A DNA stretch of 53,262 nt from Ochromonas danica (GCA_015146655.1 VKHL01000176.1:2242-55503), one strand, 5' to 3'. Positions 10,796 through 21,089 are shown, counted from the first letter of the stretch. The notes: generated by a model not told the origin, from the sequence alone. Numbers and translations: made by a program.

Positions 10796-12009
10796 ATGGC
10801 CAAGGCCTCCAAGTTATTGAGTCTACTTAATCTATCGGGTCATCAAGTTACTGGGGATAATGAGGCGGACGTGCTGAGTGCCCTGAAGAACATTCTTTCC
10901 CTGGCTCGTGACGTCGACCCCACGCTGCCAGTCATCCAGGGCAGAGAGTACAAAGACCTCCTTGGTGCCACCCCAGAAGAAGAAATTGAAGTCAACCAAT
11001 GGCTTTCATTTACCCGCACCAATCCCACCTTAACTAAGGAGCATGTTCAGACTATCAACAATGTCTTGTCCAAGAAGACCTATCTTGTGGGTCAGCGCCC
11101 CACTCTGGCTGATTTAGATGTCTACCTCACATTGCTGGATAGCATCGATCTGGTCACTCCTGATGAATCTGGAAATGTAGTTCGTTGGCTGGACCACGTA
11201 CAGCACCTCGTGCATGTTGCGGAGAAAAAGACCTTCAGCTTCCCCACTTTGTCCATCCCTGTTCCTGTCCTGGATCAGGCAACGCCCGCGGCGAAGAAGG
11301 TAGAAGAGAAGGCTGCTGAGCCAATCAAGGTGGAGGCCAATGTGGCTCCAGAGAAGAAGAAGGATGAGAAGAAAAAGGATGCCCCCACACCAGCAGCAGC
11401 ACCAGCAGTCGGTGCAGATGCTGAAGCTTCCGCCGAACTGGACCCTTCGAAACTTGATATTCGTGTTGGACAAGTGGTTAAGTGCTGGAATCATGAAGGC
11501 AGTGAAAAGCTTTTGTGTGAGGAGATAGATCTTGGTAAGATTGATGATTGGCATGGTGTGAATTTCCTAATACATGTATCTCCGCTGATTTGTTGCTTAT
11601 TATGGTGGCAGGCGAAGGAAATGTCCGCAATATCGCGTCGGGTATTCGTGCATTCTACAATGCTGAACAACTCGTTGGACGCAAGGTCCTTGTGGTGGCC
11701 AATTTGAAGGAACGCTCAATAGCAGGCTTCAAGAGTCAAGGAATGGTCCTCTGTGCCTGCAACAGCGACCACAGTCAAGTAGCACTCGTGGAAGTTCCTG
11801 CGGACGCGAAGGTGGGAGAAAGAGTTCTCTTTCCAGGATTCTCCTCTGAGCCTGCTACACCTGCTCAGATGGTAAAGAAGAAGATTCTCGAGACACTGGC
11901 TCCAGGCCTGCGCACGGATGGTGAAGGAGTGGCGAGATGGAAGGAGGTCGCTTTCACTCTTCATAATGAAGTCTGCCGAGCCCCTCTCATCAATGCTACA
12001 GTTTCTTAA
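10796..12009 (+). CDS. Arc1p/AIMP1-type tRNA-binding cofactor of aminoacyl-tRNA synthetases
   Basis: Two exons, 10796-11534 and 11612-12009, are joined in frame across a 77-bp intron (gtaag...cag) and encode 378 residues. Residues about 1-145 resemble a GST C-terminal-like domain (QRPTLADLDVYLTL), used in synthetase complexes for protein contacts. A Lys/Ala/Glu-rich linker follows (about 165-210). Then comes an OB-fold tRNA-binding domain (DPSKLDIRVGQV...HPE-like region, GRKVLVVANLKERSIAGFKSQGMVLCA) with the EMAP-II-type C-terminal extension. The family gathers synthetases and delivers tRNA to them in the cytosol. I chose the ATG at 10796 over an upstream frame because the protein then begins directly with the GST-like helix. 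AlaRS is encoded about 27 kb away. Confidence 0.9.
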
Positions 12010-12247
12010 TTGATAGTTTCATTGCAGCATTAATTCAAGAAATTCTGGAATTGTAATGTGGGTGATGGAAACAAACTTACAACCTTTCGAATTTCTGGGA
12101 AATCTGCTGCGTGCGCAGAGCGTTCCATGGAATTTAGACTGGACTGGCTCTCTCATTTGACCAATCTGCCGATAGACCATCCCGTCCTTCTTTGCTATTC
12201 ATCATTGAGATCCCGGATCTATCTGATCAGGCAAAAGATCTGAACAG

Positions 12248-14125
12248 ATGGCACACCACATAGCCTTCTTGAAAGCATTGGTGAAGCGTCCTTTTGAGGA
12301 GTTAGTTAATCTGCACAAGGCAGCAAGACGAGAGGAGGATGATTCGTTCATCATTGACCTTCGTAAAGACCTCGTAGCCTTGGAAGATCGACCAACTCGT
12401 CTAGAGGTCGTGCGCTGTTTCGTACGCACAACAGATTCTCATGGACTGGAGGACACGGGGTGGGTTATCAACGAGAGTTGTCGAGTTTGCTTGCGCTGTG
12501 GGATGGCGTTTGGCCTCTTTTTGTGGCGTCACCACTGTCGCATTTGCGGCCTACTGGTCTGTAACCCCTGCTCCATGCGGTCTAACCCCATTCTCGACGC
12601 TCCGGGACTGGAACATTCCAGGATATGTCGCGAATGTTGGCAATGCGAGGTGAGATCGTCTGTTCTCTTTCTTCGTTCTGGAGGAATCTCACCGCAGCTC
12701 CTTGATATGATAGAATGTGACCATGCAGGCCCAACCTAACCGCCATTTGGGAGAGGGGCTTGTAGAGGCTTTTCATGAGACTTCGCACACCAAAGAAGAG
12801 AAAGAAATTGTGGATCATCCATTGCCTGTTGAAACGACAATGACCACCACCAATACTGCAAACACAACAAACACTGCTGCTGCTACTACTACAAACAATG
12901 CTACTACTACCACAAACACAACAAATACTGCTGTTACTACTACAAACACAAGAAACACTGCAGTTGCTAAGGCACCTCCTCCAGTTATCGAGGTGTTGCC
13001 CTCGCCTGGATTTGTTATCAAGACACGTCGCGACAATGGCAAGAAAGTTTTTATTAATGTATACCATCACGAAGATGTCGTAGATGATGACCAAACCTTG
13101 CTTGCTAGCTTCCCTGAGGAAGTGTTGCCCGTCATCTACCATCACTACCATGAGCAGGATGAAACCTTGGCACTTTACGATGTGGTTATCTCCCCTTGTT
13201 ACTTCACTTCTCCGACAACTGAAATTACATCCCCGTTGGCTGTGCAGAAGGTGATAGACTCTATCCTCTCACTTTTGCTCTGTTTCCATTCATCTGGTGC
13301 TTATCCTGTTGCGACATGTTGATTTTCTCATAGATCTTGGATAGTTTAAATGGGAGCTATGAAGACAGTCTCTCTGTACAAGATTATGGAAGACCTCGCA
13401 TACGATCTGGAGCGAAAGGAGGGCCCTTAACAACGCCTCAAGTGTTCACACGTAACACGAAAATGGTGCCCACCGCAGTGCGTATTGTTAGTCTTCCTGA
13501 TGAGAGTCGCTCGGTTGTTTGCACAGAGTCTAGTACGGTCTTGCCAGAGGAGACGTCTTCCATGGTATCCGATCTGACCTACACGACTGCTACCAGCACA
13601 GTCACTCTCTCTGCCTTCCTCTCGCGCGGCTCCTCCTTCCCGCTCAGTATGATAGCGTCCCCCTTGTCTTCTAGTGCATTTGAGATCAATGTCACCGAGG
13701 AAATGCTAGTCGTGCATAATAATGAGATGGAAGAAGCGGAGGAGAAGCGACAGGTGGAAGATCTCTTGCGGTTGGCAGCTAAACATCCCTCCGCGCTATT
13801 GGGCTACCAGATAGTTCTATCCCCTCTACCAGCGCAGCCACTTCCAGCTTATTATTCTACCTACTACTATTATTCACCTCAGCGCAATAATGGTCATGAT
13901 GTCTCCCGCGGAGTAGCCCGTCTTGCCCCTTGGGAGGAAGACAATCTGTTTGACAAGCGGGTTTATGTCATCTGTGGTGTAATGAAAGGCCCTCACAGGC
14001 AGTCGTACTACCGTCTCTCTGCCTCTACTTCCTGTGGAGGGGAGGCAAGAGGTTTGTGGTTAAGATTATATCGTGGTGAGAAAAAGCCAGGACTATCCTT
14101 CCGTATCCTGCGCAAGACCGTGTGA
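12248..14125 (+). CDS. FYVE zinc finger - PIH1 domain fusion protein
   Basis: Three exons, 12248-12649, 12729-13250 and 13334-14125, are joined by introns of 79 and 83 bp and encode 571 residues. Residues about 75-134 form a FYVE-type zinc finger, with a WV...C..C motif, WRHHCRICG as the basic R(R/K)HHCR signature, and further Cys pairs ending in RICRECW. FYVE domains bind phosphatidylinositol 3-phosphate on endosomes. After a Thr/Asn-rich linker (about 170-212), residues about 220-400 look like a PIH1 N-terminal domain (PGFVIKTR...KKVFINVYHHEDV). PIH1 proteins work with HSP90 and R2TP in assembling dyneins and snoRNPs. The C-terminal 170 residues are not assigned. The fusion suggests a membrane-recruited co-chaperone; that role is inferred. 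Confidence 0.85.
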
Positions 14126-14525
14126 CGACCACCATCACCATCATTACCTTCTGACACCTCTTTTATAATAATTCCTTCCATGCATCATACTATGAGGTTT
14201 TTATATGAATATCCGTATTGAGTTTTCTTGGTATTAGTGTTTTGGGACCAAGTTAGACTACAAGCATACTAGTAATTTATGAATTAAGATACAATTTTGG
14301 TTTTACACACGTTGAATACACTCTCACACTGTTACGCTTCTTGTTCGTGTTCTCATTCTTGTTTTGGACAGTTTTACAGACCACTCACTTCGCTGTCAAA
14401 GTCCACTTTGCGGGGCAAAAAGTGTGAAAAGCGGGTTTATAAGCGAGATGAACTTCGAACTCCAATGGAATAATAGAAAACCTTTTTTCTCTTTTCTTCT
14501 CGTTTCGCTGGTTGTACACTGTATA
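14126..14525. other. Intergenic, kinase promoter region
   Basis: AT-rich DNA with a CCACCATCACCATCATT run just after the FYVE-PIH1 stop. No gene was seen. A second in-frame ATG for the kinase lies at 14448 and would add 26 hydrophobic residues. Confidence 0.5.
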
Positions 14526-14945
14526 ATGGGCGGAGGAGCCAGCTCTGTTGCTCGCTATTCTCTCAAAGTCTCCAATGCTCCACCTAAATTGACCTCTTCG
14601 GCCTCGCAGCCGCTGCTGGAACAACATCGCAAGCCCACTTTAAAGCGCTCGAACAGTGACCCGAAGGTGCTCACGGACAATACGATCTTCTCGCCGTATG
14701 TCGACCTCAATATTGGTCATCGAGGATCGGCGAAGGTCATTCAGCGTGCGGTCAGCCAGTCCAAGTCCACTCTCATTGGAGAAGGCAAGCTGGACTACAA
14801 GCGCTCGGACTTCTATGAGCTTTCTTCGAAGTACCCCTGGCTGCTCAAGAATGCTCACTTTGTGCAGCCCCAGCTACGAGATTTCATTGTAGGACGTATC
14901 ATAGGTGAGTGGTATTTGGTATTCTACCTACTACTACTACTGCTG

Positions 14946-14976
<31 letters not shown>

Positions 14977-16050
14977 CACTACCACTACTACTACTACTAC
15001 CACTACCACTACTACTACTACTACTACTACCACCACTACCACTACTACTACTACTGTTGTCAGTTGCTCACCATGTCTGGGAGGGAATGTCATGTCATGT
15101 CAGGTTATGGTCGCTTTGCCAAAGTCCATATCGCCCGCACGAGTCGCAACAAGTACTTTGCACTCAAGGTCTACTCGAAAAGTGAAATCTTCCGTCGCAA
15201 GGACATCCACCACATTCTCGGCGAGCGACAAGCTCTATACGAGATCAACCATCCCTTCTGTATGAAACTGTTCTCAGAGTTTGAGGACAAGGAACAAGTC
15301 TATTTCGCGCTAGAGTTCGTTTGCGGTGGGTCTCTGCGGAGCCGTCTCTTGTCGTTCAAGTACAATCGCTTCCCCATTGAAGTCGCCAAGTTCTACCTCT
15401 TAGAGATCTTCTCGGCCGTGGAGTATATGCATAATTTAGGCTTTGTTCATCGTGATCTGCGACCGGAAAATGTTCTGATTGATGAGGAGGGACACATCAA
15501 GCTCATTGACTTTGGTCATGCCGCGCGACTTGACAGCAACGTTAATCGCAAGCTCTACACCATCTGCTGCAGTCCCTCTTACCTCTCACCCGAACTTCTC
15601 AATAGCAAGTACACTGGTGGTTACGCGGAAGAAGTTGATTGGTGGGCATTTGGTGTTTTGATCTATGAGACCATCGTGGGTGGCTTGCCTTTCGGTGATG
15701 CTCGCGAGGAATCGATGTACGAGATCCTCCTTAAGATCCTCAATCACAAGATGAAAATGCCCTTCTTCCTCGACCGCCACGTCAAAGATATTCTCACGCG
15801 TCTTTTTGAACCTAACCTCACCAAACGCTTAATACAGCATGAGGAAATCAAAAAGCACAGCTTTTTCCGAGAGAAAGCTCACAGCAGCGATCCTATTGAC
15901 TGGCAAAATGATGTTCTTGGCCGCCGCCTCTTGCCGCCTTTCGTACCGCCAGTGGAGCGCGAGGGTGACACAGATTGCTTCCAAGTTGATCAAGCTTCGG
16001 TCAAGCAATGGAAGCTAAAGGGCTTCGAAAACCAGATCCAGCTCACTTGA
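14526..16050 (+). CDS. AGC-family serine/threonine kinase, probably N-myristoylated
   Basis: Exons 14526-14904 and 15104-16050 encode 441 residues. The N-terminus MGGGAS fits the N-myristoylation consensus (Gly2, Ser6), so I prefer this ATG to the one at 14448. The kinase domain runs from about residue 120 to 385. It has a glycine loop GYGRFAKV (127-134, split by the intron), Lys148, helix-C Glu167, HRD at 242-244 and DFG at 262-264, followed by an AGC-type C-terminal extension (PIDWQNDV...PPFVPP). Oddities are HRDLRPEN with Arg where the catalytic-loop Lys is usual, and CCSPSYLSPE where CGTPEYLAPE is usual. The fold and tail place it near PKA/PKG. Activity is likely but not certain, given the Lys-to-Arg change. 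Confidence 0.92.
14929..15056. repeat. CTA/CCA trinucleotide repeat inside kinase intron
   Basis: About 125 bp of CTACTAC units with interspersed CCA fill most of the 199-bp intron (14905-15103), exactly within the codons of the glycine loop. It encodes poly-Thr, poly-Tyr or poly-Leu in open frames, none of them meaningful. The repeat is likely length-polymorphic. Confidence 0.95.
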
Positions 16051-16701
16051 TCAGGCTTCTTGTTTCTTCGCCTCATATATCTATTGATTTGTTCTTGGTG
16101 CCTCCTCCGCGTGTGAAATGGAGGGTCTTCGTCGCTCTCCGCGGCGAATACCCAATTGCTCACTTTCGTGAAGACCGGCAAGATGCCTTACCTCTTCTCC
16201 TGCTCTTGTCTCAGTTTGCTTTCTCCTCTTCATCTCTTTCCCTTCGAGTGCCTAATTATTGTATTTATGTGACCCTTTGTTCTCGAGCAGACCGTTCGAA
16301 TCGATGATGATGGTGATGATGATGATGATACGTTGTGGGCCTCTTAAACACATTGCTGCTCCACTCCTACACTCACAGTATATTCAATTGTCAACAAGCA
16401 ATATACAGTATATATCCTCTCTGTCCTCTGTCCTTGTCTCTCGATTGTTATGATGCCTTTGTTCTTCGTTCTTTTCATTTTCGTGATAGTGACTGTGTTG
16501 TTGTTGTTGTTGTTGTTGTTGTTTACAGTAGTAGTTATTACGCTAGTTATATATTTATGAGTACTATTGGTGAGGATTAGCAGTAGATTAGCAACGTTCT
16601 GACAAACACTGACATTAGCAAGAATGTGTTGATGCGAACTTCATCTTTGTTTAATGTGTTTATCTACAGTGTCTCTCTCAATTTTCTGAGCACTCCTCAA
16701 A
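16051..16701. other. Intergenic DNA between convergent genes, simple repeats
   Basis: Pyrimidine-rich 3' UTR-like DNA with a GATGATG run at about 16303-16329 and a TTG run at about 16498-16521. The flanking genes converge. No gene was seen. Confidence 0.6.
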
Positions 16702-17744
16702 CTAAGGAACAGAGGAGGTTGAGACGGAGGCAGACTTCGTGGCGGTCAGGTTAGAGACTCTGACCGCCATTGCGACCTTATCCTGGCCCTTCATCCAGTC
16801 TGTGGCAGCGGAAACAAGTGGCAAGCCTAACAAGTTGGTTAGCTGAGTATCACGCGCAGACACGTCCAACAACCCCAGACCACGCTGTCCGCACCGCCTC
16901 CAGGCCAGCGCGCCGCAGTGGCAGCGATGCGATGGAGGCGCGCAGAATGTTGTTGTTCTCGCCGAGTCCTCAACCTGCGGCTGTTGCTGCTGTTGCTTCT
17001 TGTTTGAAGAAGCTAAGTCCAAGACATAGTCACGGCGATTACAATTCTGACAGAGAAAGAAGCGCTTGACCGCTCGCATCGAGTGAATCTCGTGACCTTT
17101 CTCTTGGCAAAGCTCTGGGAAAGCGTCTCTGAGATGATCCCTGGAGAACACTGAGGAAGAGGGCTTGGAGCAAGAGACGCATACATAGGCTTTAATGAAG
17201 ATCTCCTCGGTCTGCTTGGCCATCTGCTGTGAGCGCTTCTCTTGCTGGTCCAGCTTCGCCAAGCGCTGTTGGTGCGCCGCGAACCATTCGTCCTCTGCCT
17301 CGCGAGCATGCGAAGAGCGCTTCGATAGCAGCGCATCCACTTCGTCCAGTATGGCTCTATGGTGTTAAATGATTGACAAGAGGACACGCAAAGGATGAGT
17401 GCAGGAGGAATGAAGAGAACGCGAAGGTTCTGGCTGAGGCACCTCTTCGAGGTCTCGGGAGGCTTGGCGACCGCATCGCGAGCCTGCGGGGCATTGGCAA
17501 GCAAGGCCTTCATATTGACAACATTGCCGTGAATGAAGCGCAAGTCTTCTGGAGGAGGAGAGGGGGCCGAATGGCTGGTTCGGATCGCAGGACGAGATGA
17601 TGCCAAAGAGGGCATTGGAATAGTTCGAGCCAACGCCAGAATAGCATTTCCTTGGCCCGGGACTCTCTTCGAATGAGTTGCAGAAGATGCTACAGACTGG
17701 GGATCACCGGGAGGGTTAGAGATCTCTGAGTAAACTCTCTTCAT
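16702..17744 (-). CDS. Short Mcm10-like protein with only the C-terminal zinc domain
   Basis: Two exons on the minus strand, 17443-17744 and 16702-17356, joined across an 86-bp intron (gtgcct...atag), encode 318 residues. Residues about 150-230 match the Mcm10 C-terminal zinc region: YVCVSC, a GHEIH segment, AVKRFFLCQNC, then HRCHCGALAWRRCG. The preceding region (about 102-145) is a charged helix, probably coiled coil. The first 100 residues are Pro/Ser-rich and unassigned. Mcm10 helps activate the CMG helicase at replication origins. The central OB-fold/zinc DNA-binding core of typical Mcm10 is not visible here, and the protein is less than half the usual length. Either upstream exons were missed (17745-18000 is AT-rich and does not look coding), or this is a reduced or paralogous form. 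Confidence 0.75.
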
Positions 17745-17967
17745 GAGGTGAAACTGGAAATTCAATTTTAAACCTCTGCATCTCTTCTTAAGTTATCGCT
17801 ACACTGCAGCAGTGCACAGTACAAAGCAGGCGAACAGTGTGATGAATGAATCTAATGGACAGATCTAGAGATTAAAGTGAGCTAAGCAAATCTATAAGTT
17901 ATAAAAGAGTTAAAAAGCAGACGATAAATATTCCAATAGGCACAATAAATATTCTAACTCAACAGAC

Positions 17968-17972
17968 AAAAA
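17968..17972 (-). terminator. Pol III T5 terminator of the permuted tRNA gene
   Basis: Five T residues on the minus strand lie seven bases after the 5' half of the permuted tRNA (17980-18017). This fits a transcript that ends there. Confidence 0.75.
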
Positions 17973-17979
17973 GAGTTGC

Positions 17980-18060
17980 TTAGGAGGGTTACGCCGTATC
18001 CATTGGGCCAGCAGGGCAGAAGTCAACCCTACCCGGGACTCGAACCCGGAATCTCAACCT
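17980..18060 (-). tRNA. Circularly permuted tRNA-Arg(CCU) gene
   Basis: On the minus strand the 3' half (18059 to 18025) comes before the 5' half (18017 to 17980), separated by seven bases. Read in mature order, 5' half then 3' half, they give a complete 73-nt tRNA. The acceptor stem GCCCTGC/GTAGGGT pairs 7 of 7 (two G-U). The D arm is GCC-CAATGGATAC-GGC. The anticodon stem TAACC/GGTTG pairs 5 of 5 (one G-U), with loop CTCCTAA and so anticodon CCU with U33 and A37. The variable loop is AGATT. The T arm CCGGG-TTCGAGT-CCCGG is perfect. The 5' half closely resembles ordinary eukaryotic tRNA-Arg(CCU). The join falls in the anticodon loop around 37/38. Such genes are known from Cyanidioschyzon, prasinophytes and chlorarachniophyte nucleomorphs: the precursor is spliced to a circle, then opened by RNase P and RNase Z. 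Confidence 0.88.
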
Positions 18061-18087
18061 ACCACCTGCACTCATCGTGTGACTAAA

Positions 18088-18098
18088 CCACTCAGCCA
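18088..18098 (-). promoter_or_regulatory. A-box in the leader of the permuted tRNA gene
   Basis: TGGCTGAGTGG on the minus strand matches the Pol III A-box consensus and lies in the leader, 41 bases ahead of the B-box GGTTCGAGTCC (18036-18046) in the T arm. In a permuted gene the D arm falls after the B-box, so an upstream A-box restores normal A-then-B promoter order. The second A-box-like sequence, in the real D arm (TGGCCCAATGG), lies downstream. Confidence 0.7.
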
Positions 18099-18208
18099 CA
18101 GTGACCAGATTAACTTTGCCAGTAATAGCAGCAAATATAAGATGTAATAGATTACCTGTACAATGAACAACATTTGTCAACATCTGCTGTGTGATCATAT
18201 TTTTCAGA

Positions 18209-19329
18209 ATGGCAATCTCCCCCTTTTTGCGAAATGTCTTATTTTATATCTACGGGGTTGCAGTGTTAGCGATAGGTCTTGGTATTGCTTTGAATGATCT
18301 GGGTGACAAGTACGTTCGGTCAGCTCGACGCGACGAGTTCTGCCAGCACTACTTGGTCAACCTCCGGCTGGAAAACTCCGCTCTTTGCTGTGATGAGGGC
18401 TATCACGACACCGACTGGGTCTGTTTTGCTTCGTACAATCAGGTGAATCGTCTGTTGGCCTCTCCATGGGCGTGGCTTCTGGCGATGTTGCCGATGCTTC
18501 TGACTTCTGCCCTGGACCTCTGCTGTGTGGTCCGAGCCTTTCATCGTCTGCAAAGCAGGAAGACACCTCCCTCTCTCTCCACGACTGTGGATTCTTCTGT
18601 TCCTCTGTGGCGGTTGGCACTCTCCTCTCTGCAGCTGCAGCGCTACGGACTCTACCTCGGCGTCTTCGCTTTTCGTCTGGTAACGCTTTGGCCACTCCTC
18701 TGACACACATGGAACCTTTCTCTTCATTCACTCCTTGCACTGTCTAGATCTTCTTATACATGCTTCCTGAATATCTTATGCGCTGGCTCTACCACAGTCG
18801 ATGGTTGTCTGCAGAGACCTGCTGGGCCACCCAGTGGCTGTCACCCTCCAAGTAAGACTGCAAAACTCTCCTCCTCTCTCTCTGAATCTCCTCAAAGGTC
18901 TATCTTATGATATCTGGCAGATGCACTCTGCGAATGGACTTCTCCGATCATATAGTTCTGGCACTGGTGCACTATATGCTGCCCTTCTGCTGGGAGACCG
19001 CCTTCATCTTCCACAGCCGCTCGGTGTCCTCCTCCAGCTCATTCCTCCTCTTGCCCCCCATCTCAACTCCGTCCTCCACAAATTCCTCTCCGAATAGGGA
19101 AGGAACTGCAGGAGAGAGATCCATTTTACCTTTGGTCTATTGGTTACCGGTAGTGGTGGGGTTCCTGGGCTATGTCCTGCTGCTCCGAATGATCTTCTTA
19201 ACAGCACTCTTATTTCACAATGCGCTTGAATGTATGGTGGCTGTGATACTGTCTTTGATCTCAATCTGGGTTCTCGTGCACCATCTTCGTGTCAGCCGTA
19301 TGCAACTTCCCTCATACACAGCACCGTGA
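18209..19329 (+). CDS. Multi-pass membrane protein with a Cys-rich loop, function unknown
   Basis: Three exons, 18209-18679, 18748-18851 and 18921-19329, joined by introns of 68 and 69 bp, encode 327 residues. I placed the second acceptor at 18920, not 18897, because the nearer one brings an immediate stop. Hydrophobic segments lie near residues 10-27, 82-102, 148-165, 200-220, 265-285 and 290-312. The first extra-membrane loop (about 30-75) carries Cys residues including a CC pair (EFCQHY, ALCCDEGY, WVCFASY), suggesting a disulfide-bonded luminal or extracellular domain. The overall shape (four or more helices, Cys-rich large loop) is vaguely tetraspanin-like, but I do not recognise the family. 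Confidence 0.7.
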
Positions 19330-20263
19330 TGACGACGCAGAATGGAGGGGAGAAAGAACAGAATCAAACCTGTGCCAGTGAAAGCAGTGAGCAAGAAAAC
19401 ATGATTAACTGAGAGACGGCTGCAGCTTATTGGAGATGAGAAAGACAACTTTGATTCGGTAATTTTCAACCCGAAGTCGAAGCAAATACAACAAACAGAC
19501 AGACTGAAAGTAAAGGCAGCAATGACGGAGGCAATGAAAGATAGTCATCGTAAAGTAATATGAACATTAACACTATAGATAAGATTAACGTATGGATAGA
19601 GGATCAGCTTGGTAGCACACAATAAAACTCCACATTTCAAATAACCAAAGGTGCCAGCCAAAGGTGCCGAAAACCCTCCAAAACTCATTGCAGAGTAACA
19701 AGAGCCAAGTGACATACTTAATTCGCAGCTCGACGAGGGCTGCGGCTGGAGCGACAAATCGAGAATCACCAGCCTTGCAGTCCAAGCCATAGTCTGGTGA
19801 CAAAGGTGGTACAAAAATCACAGTCAACTTCCTCCTCTCCAAATATCGAGCACTTTTTCGCCTAAGTTTCCACAAGCGTTTTTGACAAGCAATATCTCTT
19901 CGAATTTTGCAATTCAAGCGGGTCCGAGCTCTGATTTCAGAAAGATGATTTAAATTTTATTTCAAATCAACGTTGTTTTTGCAAGGATACAGAGATCACG
20001 AATTACGAGAAAAATGGAAAACACACAAGTTTTGACTTTTTGTGTTGCGTACAGTAACAGTTTTTCGTCCCACTTTCCCGCATTTTTGACACTTTTGACT
20101 CAGCAGCGCGCCAATTTGCGGCAGGAAAGATTCTCAGAATTTGTTTGACCTCACCCAGCCAACAAACAACAACGCTCAACTGACAACAAACACTTCTTTG
20201 CCCAACACCTCTAGACGTCATACCGTCAGATACAAATTGTCCCTATCCTATCGCTGCAATTTC
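19330..20263. other. Intergenic, AT-rich, no supported gene
   Basis: A minus-strand frame at about 19585-19960 contains a coherent basic stretch (LWKLRRKSARYLERRKLTVI) followed by a good donor (AA-gtatgt near 19720). No ATG or upstream exon could be found, so it is not called. The 200 bp before the globin start are the likely globin promoter. Confidence 0.4.
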
Positions 20264-21089
20264 ATGGGAACGATCATCTCCGCGAATCGCACCTCGCCGA
20301 CTGCAGCCGGCAAATCTGTGGAAGAGATTCTTCGGTTCGTTACTCCGGTTTATCACACTAGACAGCCTCTCTCTCCGAAGGAACTGGAGGCCGTCATTTT
20401 GACTTGGAGGATGATTGCTGGAAACAAATGTCCGGAATTTAATCGTTTACGAGAAGCCAATCCCAACTTGGAGTGGAAGATCTGTCCCGAATACTTCCCA
20501 ATCGTATTTTACGACCGCCTCTTCGATGTCCACCCGCAGTGTCGTCAGCTCTTCTTGAGGCCAATCAACAAACAGGGTGGCTACCTTGTCCAGTACCTCT
20601 CCCTCTGTATCGATCAACTAACCGATCCTATTAAGCTGAAGCAGTCCCTGATCTACTTGGCTCAAGTGCACAACAAAATTGGGATCAAAGCCTATGAATG
20701 TAAGGACACTGCCTCCTCTCTGCTGGATATCTAGGCCGACAATATCATGCTCATTGAATGGTGGTGGTATGGTGCAGATGGGATTGTAGGCGAGTGTCTG
20801 CTGTGGGCACTCGAGCGAGTCATTGGGAAAGAAGACTTCACTGAGGATGCTCGCAATGGTAATGACTATCTTCTTCTTTCCTTTCGCCTGCCAGGCTTCC
20901 TCCTGTGAAGCTGTTTGATTTATTGTGTGATCAGGATGGGTGAAGATCTACTCCGCCATGCTGGATATCATCTTGCCTATTGTGGTGGAGTTCGAACTGT
21001 CCCATCCCCAGTTGATAGACGGCCTCACTGACCGACGAATGAGCACGACCTCCATTCAGCCTGACCGCTTGCTGTCCTCCAGCTCCTAA
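20264..21089 (+). CDS. Single-domain globin, probably N-myristoylated
   Basis: Exons 20264-20699, 20778-20858 and 20935-21089 (introns 78 and 76 bp) encode 223 residues. I chose the acceptor at 20777 because it restores the family sequence YEYGIVGECLLWALERVIG; the nearer one at 20734 leads to a stop. The fold has a pre-A extension of about 35 residues, an A-B region (LSPKELEAVILTWRMI), an E helix with Gln104 at the likely distal position, an F helix with proximal His136 (LAQVHNKIGIKAYEYG) and G-H helices ending in WVKIYSAMLDIILPIVVEFE. The protein binds heme and probably O2 or NO. The start MGTIIS fits the myristoylation consensus (Gly2, Ser6), so membrane attachment is likely. No reductase domain follows. 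Confidence 0.92.

Noticed and set aside
14905-15100. Long poly-Thr, poly-Tyr, poly-Leu and poly-Val frames
   Set aside because: They are translations of a CTA repeat inside a kinase intron with good splice sites.
17988-18109. tRNA-derived SINE or ordinary linear tRNA-Ser/Leu
   Set aside because: The linear reading has A- and B-boxes, but its acceptor and anticodon stems do not pair. The permuted reading pairs every stem and gives a standard tRNA-Arg(CCU).
19585-19960. Minus-strand basic exon-like frame
   Set aside because: No start codon, upstream exon or downstream exon could be joined; kept only as a note in the intergenic entry.
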